A stretch of 64,000 nucleotides of DNA from Physcomitrium patens (GCF_000002425.4 NC_037254.1:3561797-3625796), one strand, 5' to 3'. Shown: positions 24,183 through 37,465, counted from the first letter of the stretch. Notes: generated from the sequence alone by a model not told the origin. Translations and numbers: made by a program.

Positions 24183-27060
24183 CGGACTACGTAGAGATCC
24201 AGGTCGATGGTGTGGCATCGAACCCCCTCTAGATCCATGTGTTGCTGCCGCGGTTGCAACTCGTACCCTGCACAATGACGTCAGTAGCCGACGTTCAATA
24301 GGTATGTTTCGACTGTTACTAGACAAAACACAAACTATATCAAATCGTGGATAACAACTACTTTCCTTCTCATAGTCACATGGTAGAGGAAACCCTGTCT
24401 AATTTACATATGAGCCAGCCTAAATCTCGAAAAATGCCAAATCAAAGTTTTCTTGGTGATTAGTATATCCAGTGCTAAAGCTAAAGAAGAGCATCAGGAC
24501 ATGTATTATGATATGGCTCTGAAAGAGTCACTTACTTGTGTACATCGATAAATTCATCTATCTCGTCCACGATCTCTTCCTGCGAAATGACAAAAGAAAA
24601 TGAACACAAACTGTCATGAAGCAAATAACGGGTGGAGTTAAATTTTATCAAGAATAGCATTACATCAAGAGCTTTCTAAACCAGAAAAATTGTGCAGGTC
24701 TTTGCAAACTGCACTCGCAATAGATCTTCCATCACATCTTCCATCGTTATAATGCCACTAACTTCACCATCCAGTAAGTCATCATAGTCATCATATATGT
24801 GTTTTCCTCGTATTATTTGTTTCCGTTTGCTTTTGTCTCATTTTGAACACACTTCTCCAGATCTACATCCCCTTTCATGTCAGGCCATTCTGACCTTGTG
24901 TTGCCATTAGTCTAGTTTTTACGACTGCTTCTTTTCGTTCCTTTCACTTTTGTTACTGCTGCCATGTGGCTCCCGCCATTCTGAAATTCATTCAGAATGT
25001 CATACAACGGCAAATCATTGGGCATTCTGTCAATCAGAAAAAATATATAATTAGATTTCGCTTGTGTCTCTCAGTCACCAGTCTTAAGACTTACACAAAT
25101 AAAGACAACAAATGGGTATTCTGAGTGAGATTGACACAGCTTCCACGTGCAATCAAAAGAGAAGTGGTGTTCAAATGGTGTAAAATTACATCTCCAAGTT
25201 ATTTTGTTGCTTTCAATTGTCAAACATGGAAGGTTTTATGTTCCTATAAGTGCCACACCAAGAAACTTACCTTGGCATCTTCCTTATAGAAACAGGACTA
25301 TCAGGGGTTTCGGCCTCAGCACGGACTGTTAATAGGCTCTTCATGAAATATGATGTTTAGAAGCCACTTGGCAATAAGAAAATCAGAAGTGGGCTCTTGT
25401 CGATTGTCTACAGGTCTTGGAAGAAGGCGTAACAGCACGTCGCCTTTGTCGATTGAGGTCGGCGAACTTCCATTACCAGCAAAACGCCAATGAGGTTGCG
25501 AGGATTTCCTTCGTAAACAGGAATACGACTGTGTCCTCGAGCCATTACTTTCCCCAATGCCTCCCTGTTCCGCAGCAAAAGAGCGAGGGTGGTCTTTAAA
25601 TAAGGTAAGGTCATCTTACACTTCGTAAACAAACACATCAAACTAATATAATATTTCACATTCGGAGTCTAAAAGGAACGTACCAATCCAGCTTCGAATG
25701 AACATCAAGCGAAAATGTCGATTCAATTGGCTTCATGGAGTCCAGAGCGGTCTGAACAATTCGTCCCAGGAAAGTACTTCATACACCGAAATTTCATCGA
25801 ATGGTTACAACCACATTCGCCGGAGTGAACTTTTCACAGCCCAAAAAATGACGTGAAAGTGAACCAAAAGAAGGCAGTTACACCTTCTCAGTCAAATCTA
25901 GAGCACCCTGAATGATTGTATTCATGTCGTGCTTTAATTCACGACCCTTTCCAGCCTGCAGTCAGAAACCACACTTCATCACGTGGAGCTAACATTGTCA
26001 CCTACTTCAGAAAACCAGCATATCCAGAGATTGAAACTGAACCTTTAATGAATCAAATGGTTTTACATGTAAAACAAGGCCATTTGAAGTAATATTAGCC
26101 CACTCTTACAGTATTTTGTGGAGCCTACCTCTCTTCCATGGGTTGAAACGAATGCCTTCAATTGCGCTCGCCAAAATAATGCAGAATCATTATGCCCCAG
26201 TAAGTAATCCAGAATCTGCATTCAGAAATCGTCCGGCAAATTTCTTGATCCATTTAAGCATTAGAGCTTTAGTCACACAGTTAGACATCGACGTAATTCC
26301 TAAGCATTGCCAACAGATTGTGAGCCCTTCAGTGTTCAAAAATCATCGCAGTTACCTTGCCGATAGAATAGGAAATAAGCCAGCAAAAACCCATGAGAAT
26401 CTTTACCAACCAGATCATGTTGGCGCTGATGGCAAGTCCATGCCTTGAGCAAACTGCTTGAGGAATGACCTGTACAAAACATATTTCCAGGAATGTGAAT
26501 TTCCGACTGACGATCGCATTTGAACTCAACTTTGATCGAAAGGGGCTGAATAGCATAGCCTGTACAATTTTTAACTTGTAGGAGATAATTAGTTTCTGCT
26601 GTTGAGAAAAGAACGCATAAAAGACAAGATAAACAAAAGCTAGCGCCCAAAAACTCGTAAATGTTACTTAGGTGTAGATGTATACCTCTCCAAAGCAAGC
26701 ACGAAAGTTACTGACAAGACCACAGCCACCACTTCATTGAACATGTCGTTTAGAGATATGGGCAGGGCCTACAACACGTAACCAACCACAAGGATGTGGC
26801 TGCAAGGAAGTGGTGGCAGACAACATACTTGCCTGTTTTTTCTCCTCGTCGGAGCCACTATGCTGCAGAACCTCCAAATCCATTAGCCAGAGCGACATAA
26901 GCCCCAGCGTCAGGCCCGACACAACGCCAGCAAATATCACCAGACATACAGAAACACTAAGCCAAAGCCACCACCATGGCTCTGAATAGGACGACACTTC
27001 ATTTCTCACCGAGACAGTTCGGAGGAAGTGACCCATTCCAAATACCCCCAAAAGCACCAT
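24183..27060 (-). pseudogene. Decayed CNNM/DUF21-CBS domain membrane protein
   Basis: The family comprises membrane proteins with a DUF21 (CNNM transmembrane) domain followed by CBS domains, linked to Mg2+/divalent-cation handling. Exon remnants from 5' to 3' on this strand are 27060-26829 (LVIFAGVVSGLTLGLMSL), a degraded stretch 26828-26769, 26768-26686 (ALPISLNDMF), 26469-26356 (VIPQAVCSRHGLAIS), 26215-26129 (ILDYLLGHND), 25955-25884 (ELKHDMNTIIQGALDL), 25751-25684, 25564-25477 (GHSRIPVYEGNPRNLIGVLL), 25338-25271, from 25026 on (PLYDILNEFQNGGSHMAAV), near 24780-24715 (GEVSGIITMEDVMEDLL), 24579-24536 (EEIVDEIDEFIDVHK) and 24267-24183. Lesions: the stretch before ALPIS has small indels and lost its frame; one base appears missing just before the donor at 26686 (FVLALE in place of the family's FVLAFGE); and the acceptor before 25338 is weak. 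The splice sites are otherwise well kept, suggesting recent inactivation. Confidence 0.72.
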
Positions 27061-28330
27061 TCACGCATCCGCTTCCTTCTTTGATTCTTCGAATGAACTT
27101 CTAAACAAAAACCCTGCGTCCTCTTCAAGCTGCTCAGTCCCTCCCTCCGCAAAAAAACCTCCCAAAAATTCAGATAGATGGTTGCAGGCTCCACAAGAGT
27201 GTCAACCTGAAGCAATCACCTAATGATGAGCTCAGCGCGGTATTCTCCACAACCGAGAACGGTAGCTACTCAAAAAGATGAATAATACCTCCACCGCATT
27301 CTTGTTCTGTCAAACTCACGCTTCCTTGTCACCAACACCTCACCAAACACTGCAACGATCCTCCCCCTGAACCAAAACTAAATATTCCTGAAACGACTCT
27401 GAATTATTCAACCACCTTCTGTTTCCTCCCCATATTCACAAACTTAGTCCAATTTGCTCCAGACACACAACCTTGCACCCACCAGAAGCTGCTTGCACGC
27501 CAAACCGCCCAGCTCACCCACATGCAACAGATGCAGTCAGCAACCTCCCGCAACAGATCTGGATTCCAGAGGTTGAGTCTACACAGAAACAAAACTGACG
27601 TGGGGGAGCAACAACAATCCTGCCACTGCTTGCTGATCAACTACCCATCTGCCATGAGAACTGACCATGCAACTGCTTGTCTCAGAACACCATTGCAGCA
27701 AAAACATTGCAAAAAGTCACACTCTGACACTCTCCATAAACTCAGATTCCAGCTTTTTCCAAAACCGAATACAACCTCTCCGAATGCAACAGAAGTCGAA
27801 TACTCGGAGATGAAGCCTGAAATGGATGTCCTGGCGTGTCCTTGTGTCCTTCAAATACTGATCATATACAGAAAAAAACATGGTGGCAGCAACACTAACA
27901 GCAAAATGATGAGCCCATTAGTCTCAAAGCCTGTCACTGTGATCACTGCAGAAACTGGGTAAGTTTTTTTGGTTCAAAAGGCGGAAGGAAAAAGAGAAAA
28001 AATAAAAAATAAAAAATTAAAGCATGAACATTCCATCCACATGAAACTTGTTCCATCTTACCATCCTCACAATCATCCGTTCACAGATCTTTACAGTCTG
28101 TGGATCCGAGGCTCTTTTCTCTGTAGGTTTCTCTTTTCCCGTAGAACTGGCTTTTGCCTTACGAATACTATTTTTCCCCCATTTGTCTCAGGGCCTCACC
28201 ATGACTTTCACACTCGCTTTTGGGTTTTTTCTGTTCTTTTTCTATCTGTGGCGATGTGAAAAGCTTTTGTTTTTTCAAGTGTTTTTTCTGTTAACTTGGA
28301 ACTTATTTTGTGTGTGACATCAAGTTGGGG
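27061..28330 (-). other. Probable upstream region of the CNNM-type pseudogene
   Basis: Moderate-GC sequence upstream of the first CNNM exon, likely its former leader and promoter. Open frames such as 27522-27962 (+) and 27404-27640 (-) have no family resemblance and overlap each other. Nothing else is recognised. Confidence 0.35.
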
Positions 28331-29589
28331 AGCTGTAGCAAGTGAAGTTCATGTAAGTTTTGGTGATGTCATTTGAGTTGCATGAGAGTTTATTGCTGTT
28401 TATAGTCCTTGTGAACAACTTTTTGATTGTTTATACTGTCAATTTATTGATGTATTTTCTTCTTTAAAAATAAAATTAGCAATTTAGTTCATGGGATGCT
28501 TGGAAAATTAAAAAGAAACAATAATTTATGCATGTACCAAAATTAATTAAAACGGAAATGAGCAAGTTTGAACAACTTGAAATGACTATAGTTGTTCACA
28601 GTAAGTCCCATTTGAAAATAGTATGTTAAATAGCAATTAAAGAGTTTAAAAAACAGAGTTTGAAGAAAAATTAGATCATTTCTTATTTGTGAATTCCTGT
28701 ATAATGCACATTTGTGACGTTGTTAAGAATGCAAACTCATTGTCTAATTTGTCGGAAAAGAGTGTCAACTAACAACACTTATTAGCTTTGGAGAAAGTCA
28801 AATTCAACTCATTGATATTCTTGGTGATACAAATTCTCTGATTCTGAAAAGACCTTTAAAGTGCACAAAAATGTTTGTTATTTTTTCATTTCACAAAATA
28901 GTCAAGAATTATATGAGATTGATTAAATTTTAAAAAAGTAATAAATAATAAAGATCTCAAAAGAATTTATCTACCCAACAAATAAACTATTTGTTAAAGT
29001 GCATTAATTTAGGCAAACGATAATCTAAGTTTACTACTTGGGTGGACGATTTGAAATAATATTCTCATGTATTATTATAAATAAGAAAAAAAAAATGTGT
29101 ATTTAAAAATTAGGGAGATATTAAGATAATTATTGCTAAAACAATAAAATAGAAAGCCTTGAAGCAAGAGTGAAATTTAAGAAAAAATTTAAAAGACTAA
29201 AAATAGCATCTATTTTGTCTCTATATACACTACCTACAAAGAACTCCATGTCAAAGTTTTTTAAAGATTGTAGGGTTTGCACATCAGGTTTCCAACTAAT
29301 AATATTTTTTCTTAAGAAAAGAAAAATTCTTGATGAGGTTATTATAGTTATATAGATCATCTATAGTTTTAATTTGTATGTTAATTTTTTTTTTAATGTT
29401 TTTCTTTTAAATATTTTCTATCTAATTCATATATATATATGCACATAAATAAATAATGTATTTATCAGAAGAAGAATCTACTAATGTTTAAGAAAGAACA
29501 TGACATGTTTATTTTAAATTATAAAGAGTAGACTAAAATAAATAAATAAATAAAATCTTTTTGAATTATCAATGATTAGAAGTAAGAAA

Positions 29590-29643
<54 letters not shown>

Positions 29644-31380
29644 TAAAAAAATATTTTACCACAATAATATAAAATTATTTTAACTAGTTTCAAATTAACT
29701 ACAATATTATTAGCATGATATTTTTATATTATAAAATAAATTTTTATATTATAAAATAAATTTATTTTATTTTTAAATTACTTAATTTTATATCTTTATA
29801 AAGAATATAAAATAACTTATAAAAAAATTTAATTAAATCATGAAAAAAGTAATAGTTAATTAATTATACTCCTTTATATGTAGTACACCAATTGATTGTT
29901 TTTATAAAAACTATATGTCAACAATGGAAGATCTAATTTTATTTATTATAAATAAAAATAAACATAAAATCTATAAACACTAAAAATATAATATAATCTT
30001 TTATTATTATTTAAAAGATTTTAAATTTTAAAAAAATATTATAATATTTATCAAAAAAACTAAAAAATTATTAAAAGTGTCAAAAAATAAAACCTAACAT
30101 ATATTTAGTGTGGCTTAGTTCTTTTTTTTATCTTTAATGCTTATCAAGATTTTTTTAATAAAAAAATAAAATAAAAAAAAAAAAAATATATATATATATA
30201 TATAAAGTTAAGTTTTTTAATATTAAATTATTTCATAGTAATGGATAAATTAAATATATTAATAAAAAACTATAAATATATATGATATTTATAAAAACAT
30301 ATCAATTAATTTTTTTTAGTACTTAGAATGTGGTAGGAATTTTTTCTTCTTTATTATATACATTTATAAATTCTTCTAACAATGTTTCTAGAATATGGAT
30401 ATTATTAAAAAAATATAATAAAAAATAATTATTTATTTCAAAATAAAAAAAATATATTTATAGATAAGGTCTTAGCTAAATTTTATTCTTATGTTATATC
30501 AATGTATTTGCAAGGAAGATAGTTACAAAGATCATTTCACAAATGTAAAGGAAATCATTAAAGAAAAGAAAGAAGAATCACTTATTTGTGGCCCAAGTCT
30601 TACAAATCATTCTTCTTGGGCTTGGGCCACCAACAAATGATTAGCATTAATATTAGTCTCTACTCAAGGACTTCTTCTACTTTTCTATTCTCTAATACTT
30701 GGGCTCAATTTGATCTTGGTCTCACTAACTTAAGATCTTTCAAATTAAAAGAAGCTTCTAATTGTTACTTTTTGTAACAATCATAAATTTAATCATGGAT
30801 TATCAAAGTCAAAGTTTTATTATCAAATGTAATAGCCATCCTTGCATATTTCTAATTTATATATGTTTTTTAAAAATAATCCATGCATATTTTGGTTAGA
30901 AGTTATTGATAATTATGCCATCATGTTCTATTGTAGGATGTATACCTATACTCTACTTCAATGTGGTTTTTTAAGTTTAAATCTTTCATCCACCAACTTT
31001 TCTAGAAAGTCCAAGTAATTAGGGCTCTTGCCAAACCCACCCTTGCACAAAAGGATCCCAACTTTAGATAGAAAATTTTGCTACCATCCAACCACTTTTT
31101 TTAGGTTTTATTTTGATAGACTAGATTCCCTTTGGACATCATGGCATTCATTTCAAAGTAGCCATTAAGCAAGTGACAAATAGGAACAAGAGCTGTTGCA
31201 CTATCATGTCAAATTGAAACAATAATGGAGCAAAATTTAGTTTGTTGCACTATCTTGTCAAATTGAAACCATTGTGGTTTAATTTAGTCTGTAAGGTTGA
31301 ATTTCTTGGCTTATTTCCCAACTTTGTCGTAAGCAAATGTAGGAGTTGAAAGCACTCTAGACTTGTTTACAAAAGTGGGT
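28331..31380. other. AT-rich intergenic desert with long TA microsatellite
   Basis: About 3 kb with no supportable gene. It includes a long TA run (about 29592-29641), a duplicated 20-base unit TTTTTATATTATAAAATAAA (about 29722-29762) and A/T homopolymers near 30173-30203. Confidence 0.6.
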
Positions 31381-32278
31381 ACATTCACCATTGAGGTTGG
31401 GTCTGAATACTCAAACAGCTGATGGGTGTGCTGAGTATAACTACAATGCCACAGCAAGCAAATCACGTCAAGAGGTTGGTAGCACGGTGAAATGCAAGCA
31501 AGGGAAGCGTGATTCGGTCAGAGGTAGGGCATGGTTACACCGACCTGGAGGGTCACCAAGGTGCAGGTTGGTCGAAGTGTAAACACGCGTACACGCCTGT
31601 CAGACCAGGCAAGAGACGCTTGGAAGAAACACACCTTGGTGCGTGATTCCCCAACATGCCACAGCATTGCCGATGAGGCGTCTGGAAAAATCAGACACTC
31701 CAGCTCCCCCTTGCAACGAGTTGCTGTCACTCTGCGGCATATGCGGGGCACACAAACAGAAATATCTTGGGACATGTGGAAAGGGCGTCACTCAGGCAAC
31801 ATGGTGATGATAATGAATTGATGAGGTAATTAATACACCGAATGAACACGAAACATGAGTCACTCGCAAACCGAAAGAGACCAGTAATTCATTACCAGGT
31901 AGTAGCATGTAATGACAGACACCAGCGTAGCGACACCCACTTAACATTGATGGCAATGTTAGCCATAATTGTTGACATCAAGGTTTATTTGGTGGCACAA
32001 GATTGTCCAGATGAGTCAGTGTCTAACTGACAATAGATTTTACAGAATGGTTTATAACACGACCAAATGGCCTAACAGATGTTCGAACCTGTCTCCACTG
32101 TTGCCGCGCCTACTAGCAACCTAATGCAGGTCAACAACCTCACCACTCTCCGGTGATGAAGGTAGACTAAACTCCAATCAAGGTCCGTTACTAAACAAAC
32201 TTAAGGAGCTCGATCTGTTTTTCTCCAAGGCGCCACAGCATGCGCCTAGCAGCTTTTCGGAAATTTGCCTCCCATGTG

Positions 32279-32312
<34 letters not shown>

Positions 32313-32573
32313 CTGACTTCAAAAGGCATATCTCAGAAGCAGCCACCCAGAGCATGTTGTGGCCATGCCAACAACACTGACAGAGTAACATCTATGAAGC
32401 ACAATCTTAAGTAATATGTGACGTCTACAATCTGATAGAAGTTATCATTTCGATTCCCACCCTACACTTCACACGTCAAAACGAAAACTCTGTATAATTC
32501 CACCGACCTGCAACCTGCTATCATAAACCCTTGAGACCTTTCACGCTCCAGGCCTTGCCACCTGTATCAGAAC
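31381..32573. other. Moderate-GC spacer and SAR1 3' flank with a poly-A run
   Basis: GC-richer than the preceding desert, but with no recognised coding region; overlapping frames on both strands (31391-31821) look like chance. A poly-A run at about 32281-32309 lies roughly 270 bases beyond the SAR1 stop codon. The part next to 32573 is probably SAR1 3' UTR. Confidence 0.4.
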
Positions 32574-34230
32574 CTACTTGATATACTGTGACATCCACTT
32601 GATGCCCTCGCCATACCCCATCTTCCTTACAATACTGCACATGAAAACTTCAATGGGTCGCATGTTGGTGTCTCCCAGATTCACCTTGCCCTTGCCTGTG
32701 GTGAAATTACTTAGTCCCAATGAATACCGCAACTCATCTTCCGAAACAGCATATGGGATGTCAATCTTGTTCCCAAGAACCAAGAAAGGCACCTGGCCCA
32801 GCGAATCGTCTGATAACAGGGCATCCAGTTCCTTCTTTGACTCTGAAAACCTCTCTTTGTCCGCTGCATCCACCAAGTAAACGATGCCGTCAACCTGTAT
32901 AATAAACACATCAGTTACAGAGTCAACAACCACCATAACACACAACCAACACTATCAATATTTCAGGATAACTAAAGTTTTTCTTTTTTCTGTCTTTTTA
33001 TACTTGAACACAGAATCAAAATCAAACCCTGGGACAGTTTTCGTGAAGGAAGCGTAACGTTCCAGTGCGGGTTTCACAAATGCCAAATAACCTAAACAAC
33101 CTAAATAATCGAGAGTTAACCATCCAAACCCTAACTCAGAAAGGCGATAATGTTTTGGTCAATACCACTTGCAACCATGAAACATACTTGATTTATTTTG
33201 TTAACACGCCATAACACAGCACCTCGTTAACCATGTCTGTGACAAACATGTAGCACGCAAATAGCTGCTAAATATCTATTTACAAGAAAAACACATCTCG
33301 ACGGAAGCCTCTCAAGACCACTGAGGATAGACACTTTATGCATCCAGACAATAATAATATCCACCTCTGTACATGAGGGGCCGAACAAGACCGTCCACTC
33401 CATCACACTGCTAACTTACAAAATAAAGAGTCCAAAAGGGGAGTGGTAACCTTGGCATAGTAATCCTTCCACACTCGTCTGGCGATCTGGTGACCACCCA
33501 GGTCAAACGCTTTGAACTTAATTTTTCCAATGCTCAACTCCTCCGATGTAGGATATTGCGTCGGTTGATGCTGGGCCAACCTCTGTATCACCATAGTAGG
33601 ATGCAATTTAGTGACAGGAAAAACAACCGGTTTCACGGCATTGCATCACTCACCAACCGCTCCATTCATCGCACTTCCTTACTAACAGATCGCTACCCCC
33701 AGGCACGAACCATCCAAAGCCTTTGTTGCTCACTTCACACACACTATCCATCCCCCCTTCGGAACTCCACGTAAGGACACAACACGCAGAAAGAAACCAA
33801 CCAGCTACCAAAAAACCTAGAACAACGCAACTCCGCTCCACACTCGGTTACACCCTTCTCCATCACCCGGATCTTCTCAATAAACACCCACACACACACA
33901 CACACACACACCCTGCTTATCAAGACTCACTATCACAACTCCACTGTCCACAACCACCCTCACCACCAAACACTTCACGCCGTCAACCGCGGCAGACAAA
34001 AGAAACAACACAGCACACGAAACTATCTCAAGCCGTTTATAAATTCCCTGCCCTCCTTCCTTCCTTCCTTTCTTCCTTCTAGCTGGTAAGCCAGCCCTTA
34101 CCTCATCCTTGAGCATGTGTAGCAACGTGGTCTTGCCCGCGTTATCCAAGCCGAGGAACAGGATTTTCGCCTCCTTCTGCCATAGCCCTAAGGTCGCAAG
34201 CACGCTGTAAAACCAATCGAACAAAAACAT
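32574..34230 (-). CDS. SAR1: SAR1 small GTPase (COPII coat assembly)
   Basis: Sar1 recruits Sec23/24 and Sec13/31 to ER membranes and starts COPII vesicle budding. Three exons join in frame: 34230-34102, 33582-33451 and 32894-32574, for 193 residues, the usual length. Visible features are the amphipathic N-terminus [17 protein letters not shown] that inserts in the membrane; the P-loop GLDNAGKTT; switch I with the effector Thr in [11 protein letters not shown]; switch [12 protein letters not shown]; the guanine-specificity motif NKID; and the C-terminal [21 protein letters not shown] block that marks Sar1 rather than Arf. Introns start at GTAAGG and GTTACC. Intron 1 holds a CA microsatellite (about 33887-33912). 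The frame is intact with no missing key residue. The 5' side (34235-34380 on the plus strand) is a CT-rich tract, read as GA-rich in the mRNA leader. Confidence 0.96.
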
Positions 34231-34800
34231 GGCTCCAGAGCTGCTATTGCTGTTACTACTCTCCTCTTCTTCCTCCTCCTCCTCCGCCTCCTAGCCCGGG
34301 GGGGAAGAGGGGGAGGCTGTTTCCTTCCTCCCCTATTCTCTCTCCTCTCCTCTTCTCTTCTCCTCTCCTCTCCTCTCTGCCTTCCTTCAGCGCTCCGTCC
34401 CACTGTCCCTGAGAGGTGAAGAGTCAGCCAGTCCGACACTGCGGCACTCCGTCCGTCCGTCTGTCTGTCGGTCTGTGTGTCTGTCTGCGTGGGGATGATT
34501 CAATATGGCCACCCTCCTCCACAAGAATGTGTGTGGGTGTGTGCGAGGAAACGAAAGCGGAGCTGACCAGGGAATTGATTGCGAAAACAATGCACAGCGA
34601 GACAGAGACAAAGAGAGAAAGTGAGCAAGAGAGGAAGAGAGAGACCACATGAGCTATGGGCAACGGGGACCCACGCCCGGGGCTCATCCCCCCCAACCCC
34701 CCCCCCCCCGGTAGGTGTGAACGGGGCTGCTCTGTGGTGGCAAGCGGGGATGAGTATGAGTGCGGTCCAGCTGGGTCCTTTCTGAAGGGGTCGCTGAGCT
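34231..34800 (-). promoter_or_regulatory. SAR1 leader/promoter region with simple repeats
   Basis: Pyrimidine-rich on the plus strand (CTCCTCTTC repeats, 34253-34385), hence a purine-rich transcript leader. It also contains CCGT/CTGT tetranucleotide repeats (about 34449-34493), a GA-rich tract (about 34597-34646) and a C run (about 34696-34710). No TATA box is assignable. Overlapping open frames here are low-complexity shadows. Confidence 0.4.
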
Positions 34801-35051
34801 CTAAATAAATTCTAAAATAAATATCAAGATGTGTGTTTTTATCAAATTTTTTAATTTTTAATTTTTAATTTTCATGTTTTTTTTCTTTGAAACATATAAG
34901 CTTGAAAGTATTGGAATACAATTAATTTATAAATACATATTTTTTTTATTATATTATTCACAGGTTTTCATCTACCAAATATGTATAGTAATATTTCAAA
35001 ATTTTCTTTTATTTTTTAGTATAGTCAAATCTCTTGGTTGTCATCAAATCA

Positions 35052-35152
35052 TACTTTTAGTAATTTAAGTAGTCATATACATGATCTAAAATATACTTTT
35101 AGTATATACTTTTAGTAATTTAAGTAGTCATATACATGATCTAAAATATAAT
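35052..35152. repeat. Tandem duplication of about 55 bp
   Basis: A segment opening TACTTTTAGTAATTTAAG and containing AGTCATATACATGATCTAAA occurs at 35052 and again about 55 bases later (from 35107), nearly identical. It looks like a simple local duplication. Confidence 0.85.
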
Positions 35153-35364
35153 TTTATTTTGGTAAAAGTTCCAATGCATGCTTGTTATAAAAAACTAAGT
35201 CAACATTTTAAACCAAACTTTGAATATTTAACATATATTTGGAAGTTAAATATTTAAGCATTATATAATGTATTGAACAATACCACTTGTCTTGCTTTAT
35301 GCATTATTCTATGTCTACCAATGTTGATTCTTTTCAAAATAGAATTGTGATCTTCACAAAAAGA

Positions 35365-35399
<35 letters not shown>

Positions 35400-35628
35400 T
35401 ATTGAATGTGCCAATTTCAAAAACCTTCAGACATTCTACAACATAATTATGCATGTCATCATCTTTGCCCTTTGCATCAAGCCATGAGTAGTGAATTCAT
35501 GCAAAAAATTGAATCTCTACTTTTTATCATACATTAAAATATCGTAACTATATATATATATATATATACTATCAGAAATATGTGCTGTTGCGCACAAAAA
35601 AACAGTTTCCAAATAGTAATATGGAGGT

Positions 35629-35699
35629 CAAAGAAGCCTTCTCATTGGCTTTTTGGTAAAGTTATAGCAACAATTTCCGCCAATCAGAAGGCTTCTTTG
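35629..35699. repeat. Inverted repeat, 21-bp arms, 29-base loop
   Basis: The arms 35629-35649 and 35679-35699 are complementary over 21 bases with a single mismatch (arm core AAAGAAGCCTTCT). A transcript would fold into a hairpin of about 71 nt. It could be a miRNA-like foldback, a remnant of a small inverted-repeat transposon or chance; no flanking target duplication is obvious. Confidence 0.6.
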
Positions 35700-36890
35700 T
35701 CTCTTTATATTATACCTAAGCTTCTTTATTTTTATTATATAGATAAGATATTTTTGGTCCTCATATGGAACCTTTAATTTCAAATGAACTATGTATTTGA
35801 GGAGTATGAATTTGCCTAGAGATGATTTTATAAAAAGCAAAAAAGAATGGTTGAATTGCAAAACAATTATTTCAGTATCTATTCTTTTTTCAAAATTATG
35901 ATCTTTACAATTTACAAATAAGCATAAAAAATGCCTTTTATCACAACATGAAATAATTTTTTTAGGTGAAAGTTAATATCATGAGAAATAAATGAAAATC
36001 AAGAAATATAAAATAATCACCTTGAATGACATGAGAATTTGAGAATGTTATGTGAGTATTAAGTTAGAAAAAAAATTGTAACATTATTTTATATATTTAA
36101 TCTTAATAATTAATCATATAAAAATAAAACAAAAACATTTCTAAAAACTTTTTTAAATATTTGCTACAAAAACCATTGGTTGCAAGTTCCCATTTAATAT
36201 CTCCCACGTGTGAGCAAAGTTTTATAGTGAGAATTTCTTAAGTTAATTGATGCAGAAAAAAAATATTCATTTGAGAATATAATTGTTTTCAAAAGGTTAG
36301 AATTATTCATGAAACAGTCAACCCACTCTATCAACGTTACTTTGTAAAAGCTACCAATATGTAAAAACTAAGGAAACACTACTGAATTAATAAATAAAAA
36401 TGGATTTCACGTTGACAGAAACAAAATATTAGATTGATGAGAATAAGTATTAAACTGGACATGTTAAAACAACACGAAAGAAACAACTTGTTTGTGTAAT
36501 AGAATGCAGTAGAATTGATAGAAAGAAGGAAATTGAGGGGATTTCAATTTTAGAAATTATATTTAGGATGATATCAAAGAATACAACAAAAAAAGTGGAG
36601 TTAAGAACCTCAAAAATTTCCAAAAAGGATATACACGGAGAAAAAAATCAATGTGAAGCTGTATGTAAAAACAAAAAGAAAAGTGTGTAAAAGGAAAATA
36701 ATAATCGCCTTTAAAACAGATTATTGCAAGGCACAACTAAAGACACTAGAATTTTCAATTTATTTGAATTAATTCAAAATAAAGATGTTGTATTACGCCA
36801 CATACTCATCACAAAAAACAAGAGAAGTTTCTATAAAATAGAATACATATATATAGTAATAATAATAAAACGCTATTAATCCTCTCAACC

Positions 36891-37465
36891 TTCAGAGTTT
36901 TATTTTATTTATACATTGACAAACACATAAGCAACGAACGAGAAGGCGTCGAAGGTCCAAATCCAAACCATCCAATATCCATCCATTCATTCATCCAGCA
37001 ACTCATCCACCGATTCGGTTGCATCCATCCATTTTCATCCAAAAGCTCCAGCCACCTTAGGGAGTGACGTCAGAACAGAGGGGGACTGAGAGAGCGTGGT
37101 CATGGGGCACCAATCCCACGCCCATGCATGTCGGCTTCCCTCCACTTGGCCCCCCTGGAGGGCCCTTACCCACTACGTGAAGCGCCTGGTTTCCTTGCAC
37201 TGAAACCCCGCCCCTCTCGCTTCTTCTTCTCTCTTCTTCTTCTTCTTCTTCTTCTGTGGTTGAATCAGTGAATCCTGACACCATTTCTCGGTCTGGGAAT
37301 GTTGATTTCCGCTTGCCATTGAGGTTTATGGTCGATTATATTGTACAGCAGCTACAAAGGATTGTTCGCTATTCAGGATTGTTGGAGAAGTGAGAAATTC
37401 GGACCGTGATTTTGTTACACACTTGCTGGGGGCGGGGTTTGGTTTTCTGAAGGGTTTTTGCGGTT
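36891..37465 (+). promoter_or_regulatory. Probable promoter and leader of the 37.5-kb gene, with a TGACGTCA site
   Basis: Composition rises in GC from about 36935. A perfect TGACGTCA palindrome (37065-37072), the classic bZIP/CRE-type site, lies about 400 bases before the start codon. ATCC repeats (about 36967-37040) and a CTT trinucleotide run (about 37223-37255) follow, the latter typical of plant 5' leaders. Confidence 0.45.

Larger units (their letters stand above)
34801..36890. other. AT-rich intergenic sequence with duplication and hairpin
   Basis: No gene seen. Contents noted separately are a 55-bp tandem duplication (35052-35152) and a 21-bp inverted repeat (35629-35699). TA microsatellites lie at about 35367-35397 and 35551-35567. 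Confidence 0.5.

Noticed and set aside
27522-27962. 146-codon plus-strand frame upstream of the CNNM-type gene
   Set aside because: No motif, atypical composition for a protein, and it overlaps frames on the other strand.
29592-29641. Long TA run considered as a matrix attachment or origin-like element
   Set aside because: TA microsatellites are common all over this AT-rich window; nothing singles this one out.
31391-31821. Overlapping frames in a GC-richer spacer
   Set aside because: Frames on both strands of similar length with no recognised domain; no splice structure supports a gene.
32085-32100. GTTCGAACCTG, similar to a tRNA B box
   Set aside because: No matching A box or cloverleaf can be folded around it.
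33723-34082. 119-codon frame opposite SAR1 intron 1
   Set aside because: Built on a CA microsatellite and CT repeats inside an intron.
34387-34785. Several frames on both strands upstream of SAR1
   Set aside because: Translations of CCGT/CTGT and GA simple repeats; no protein signal.
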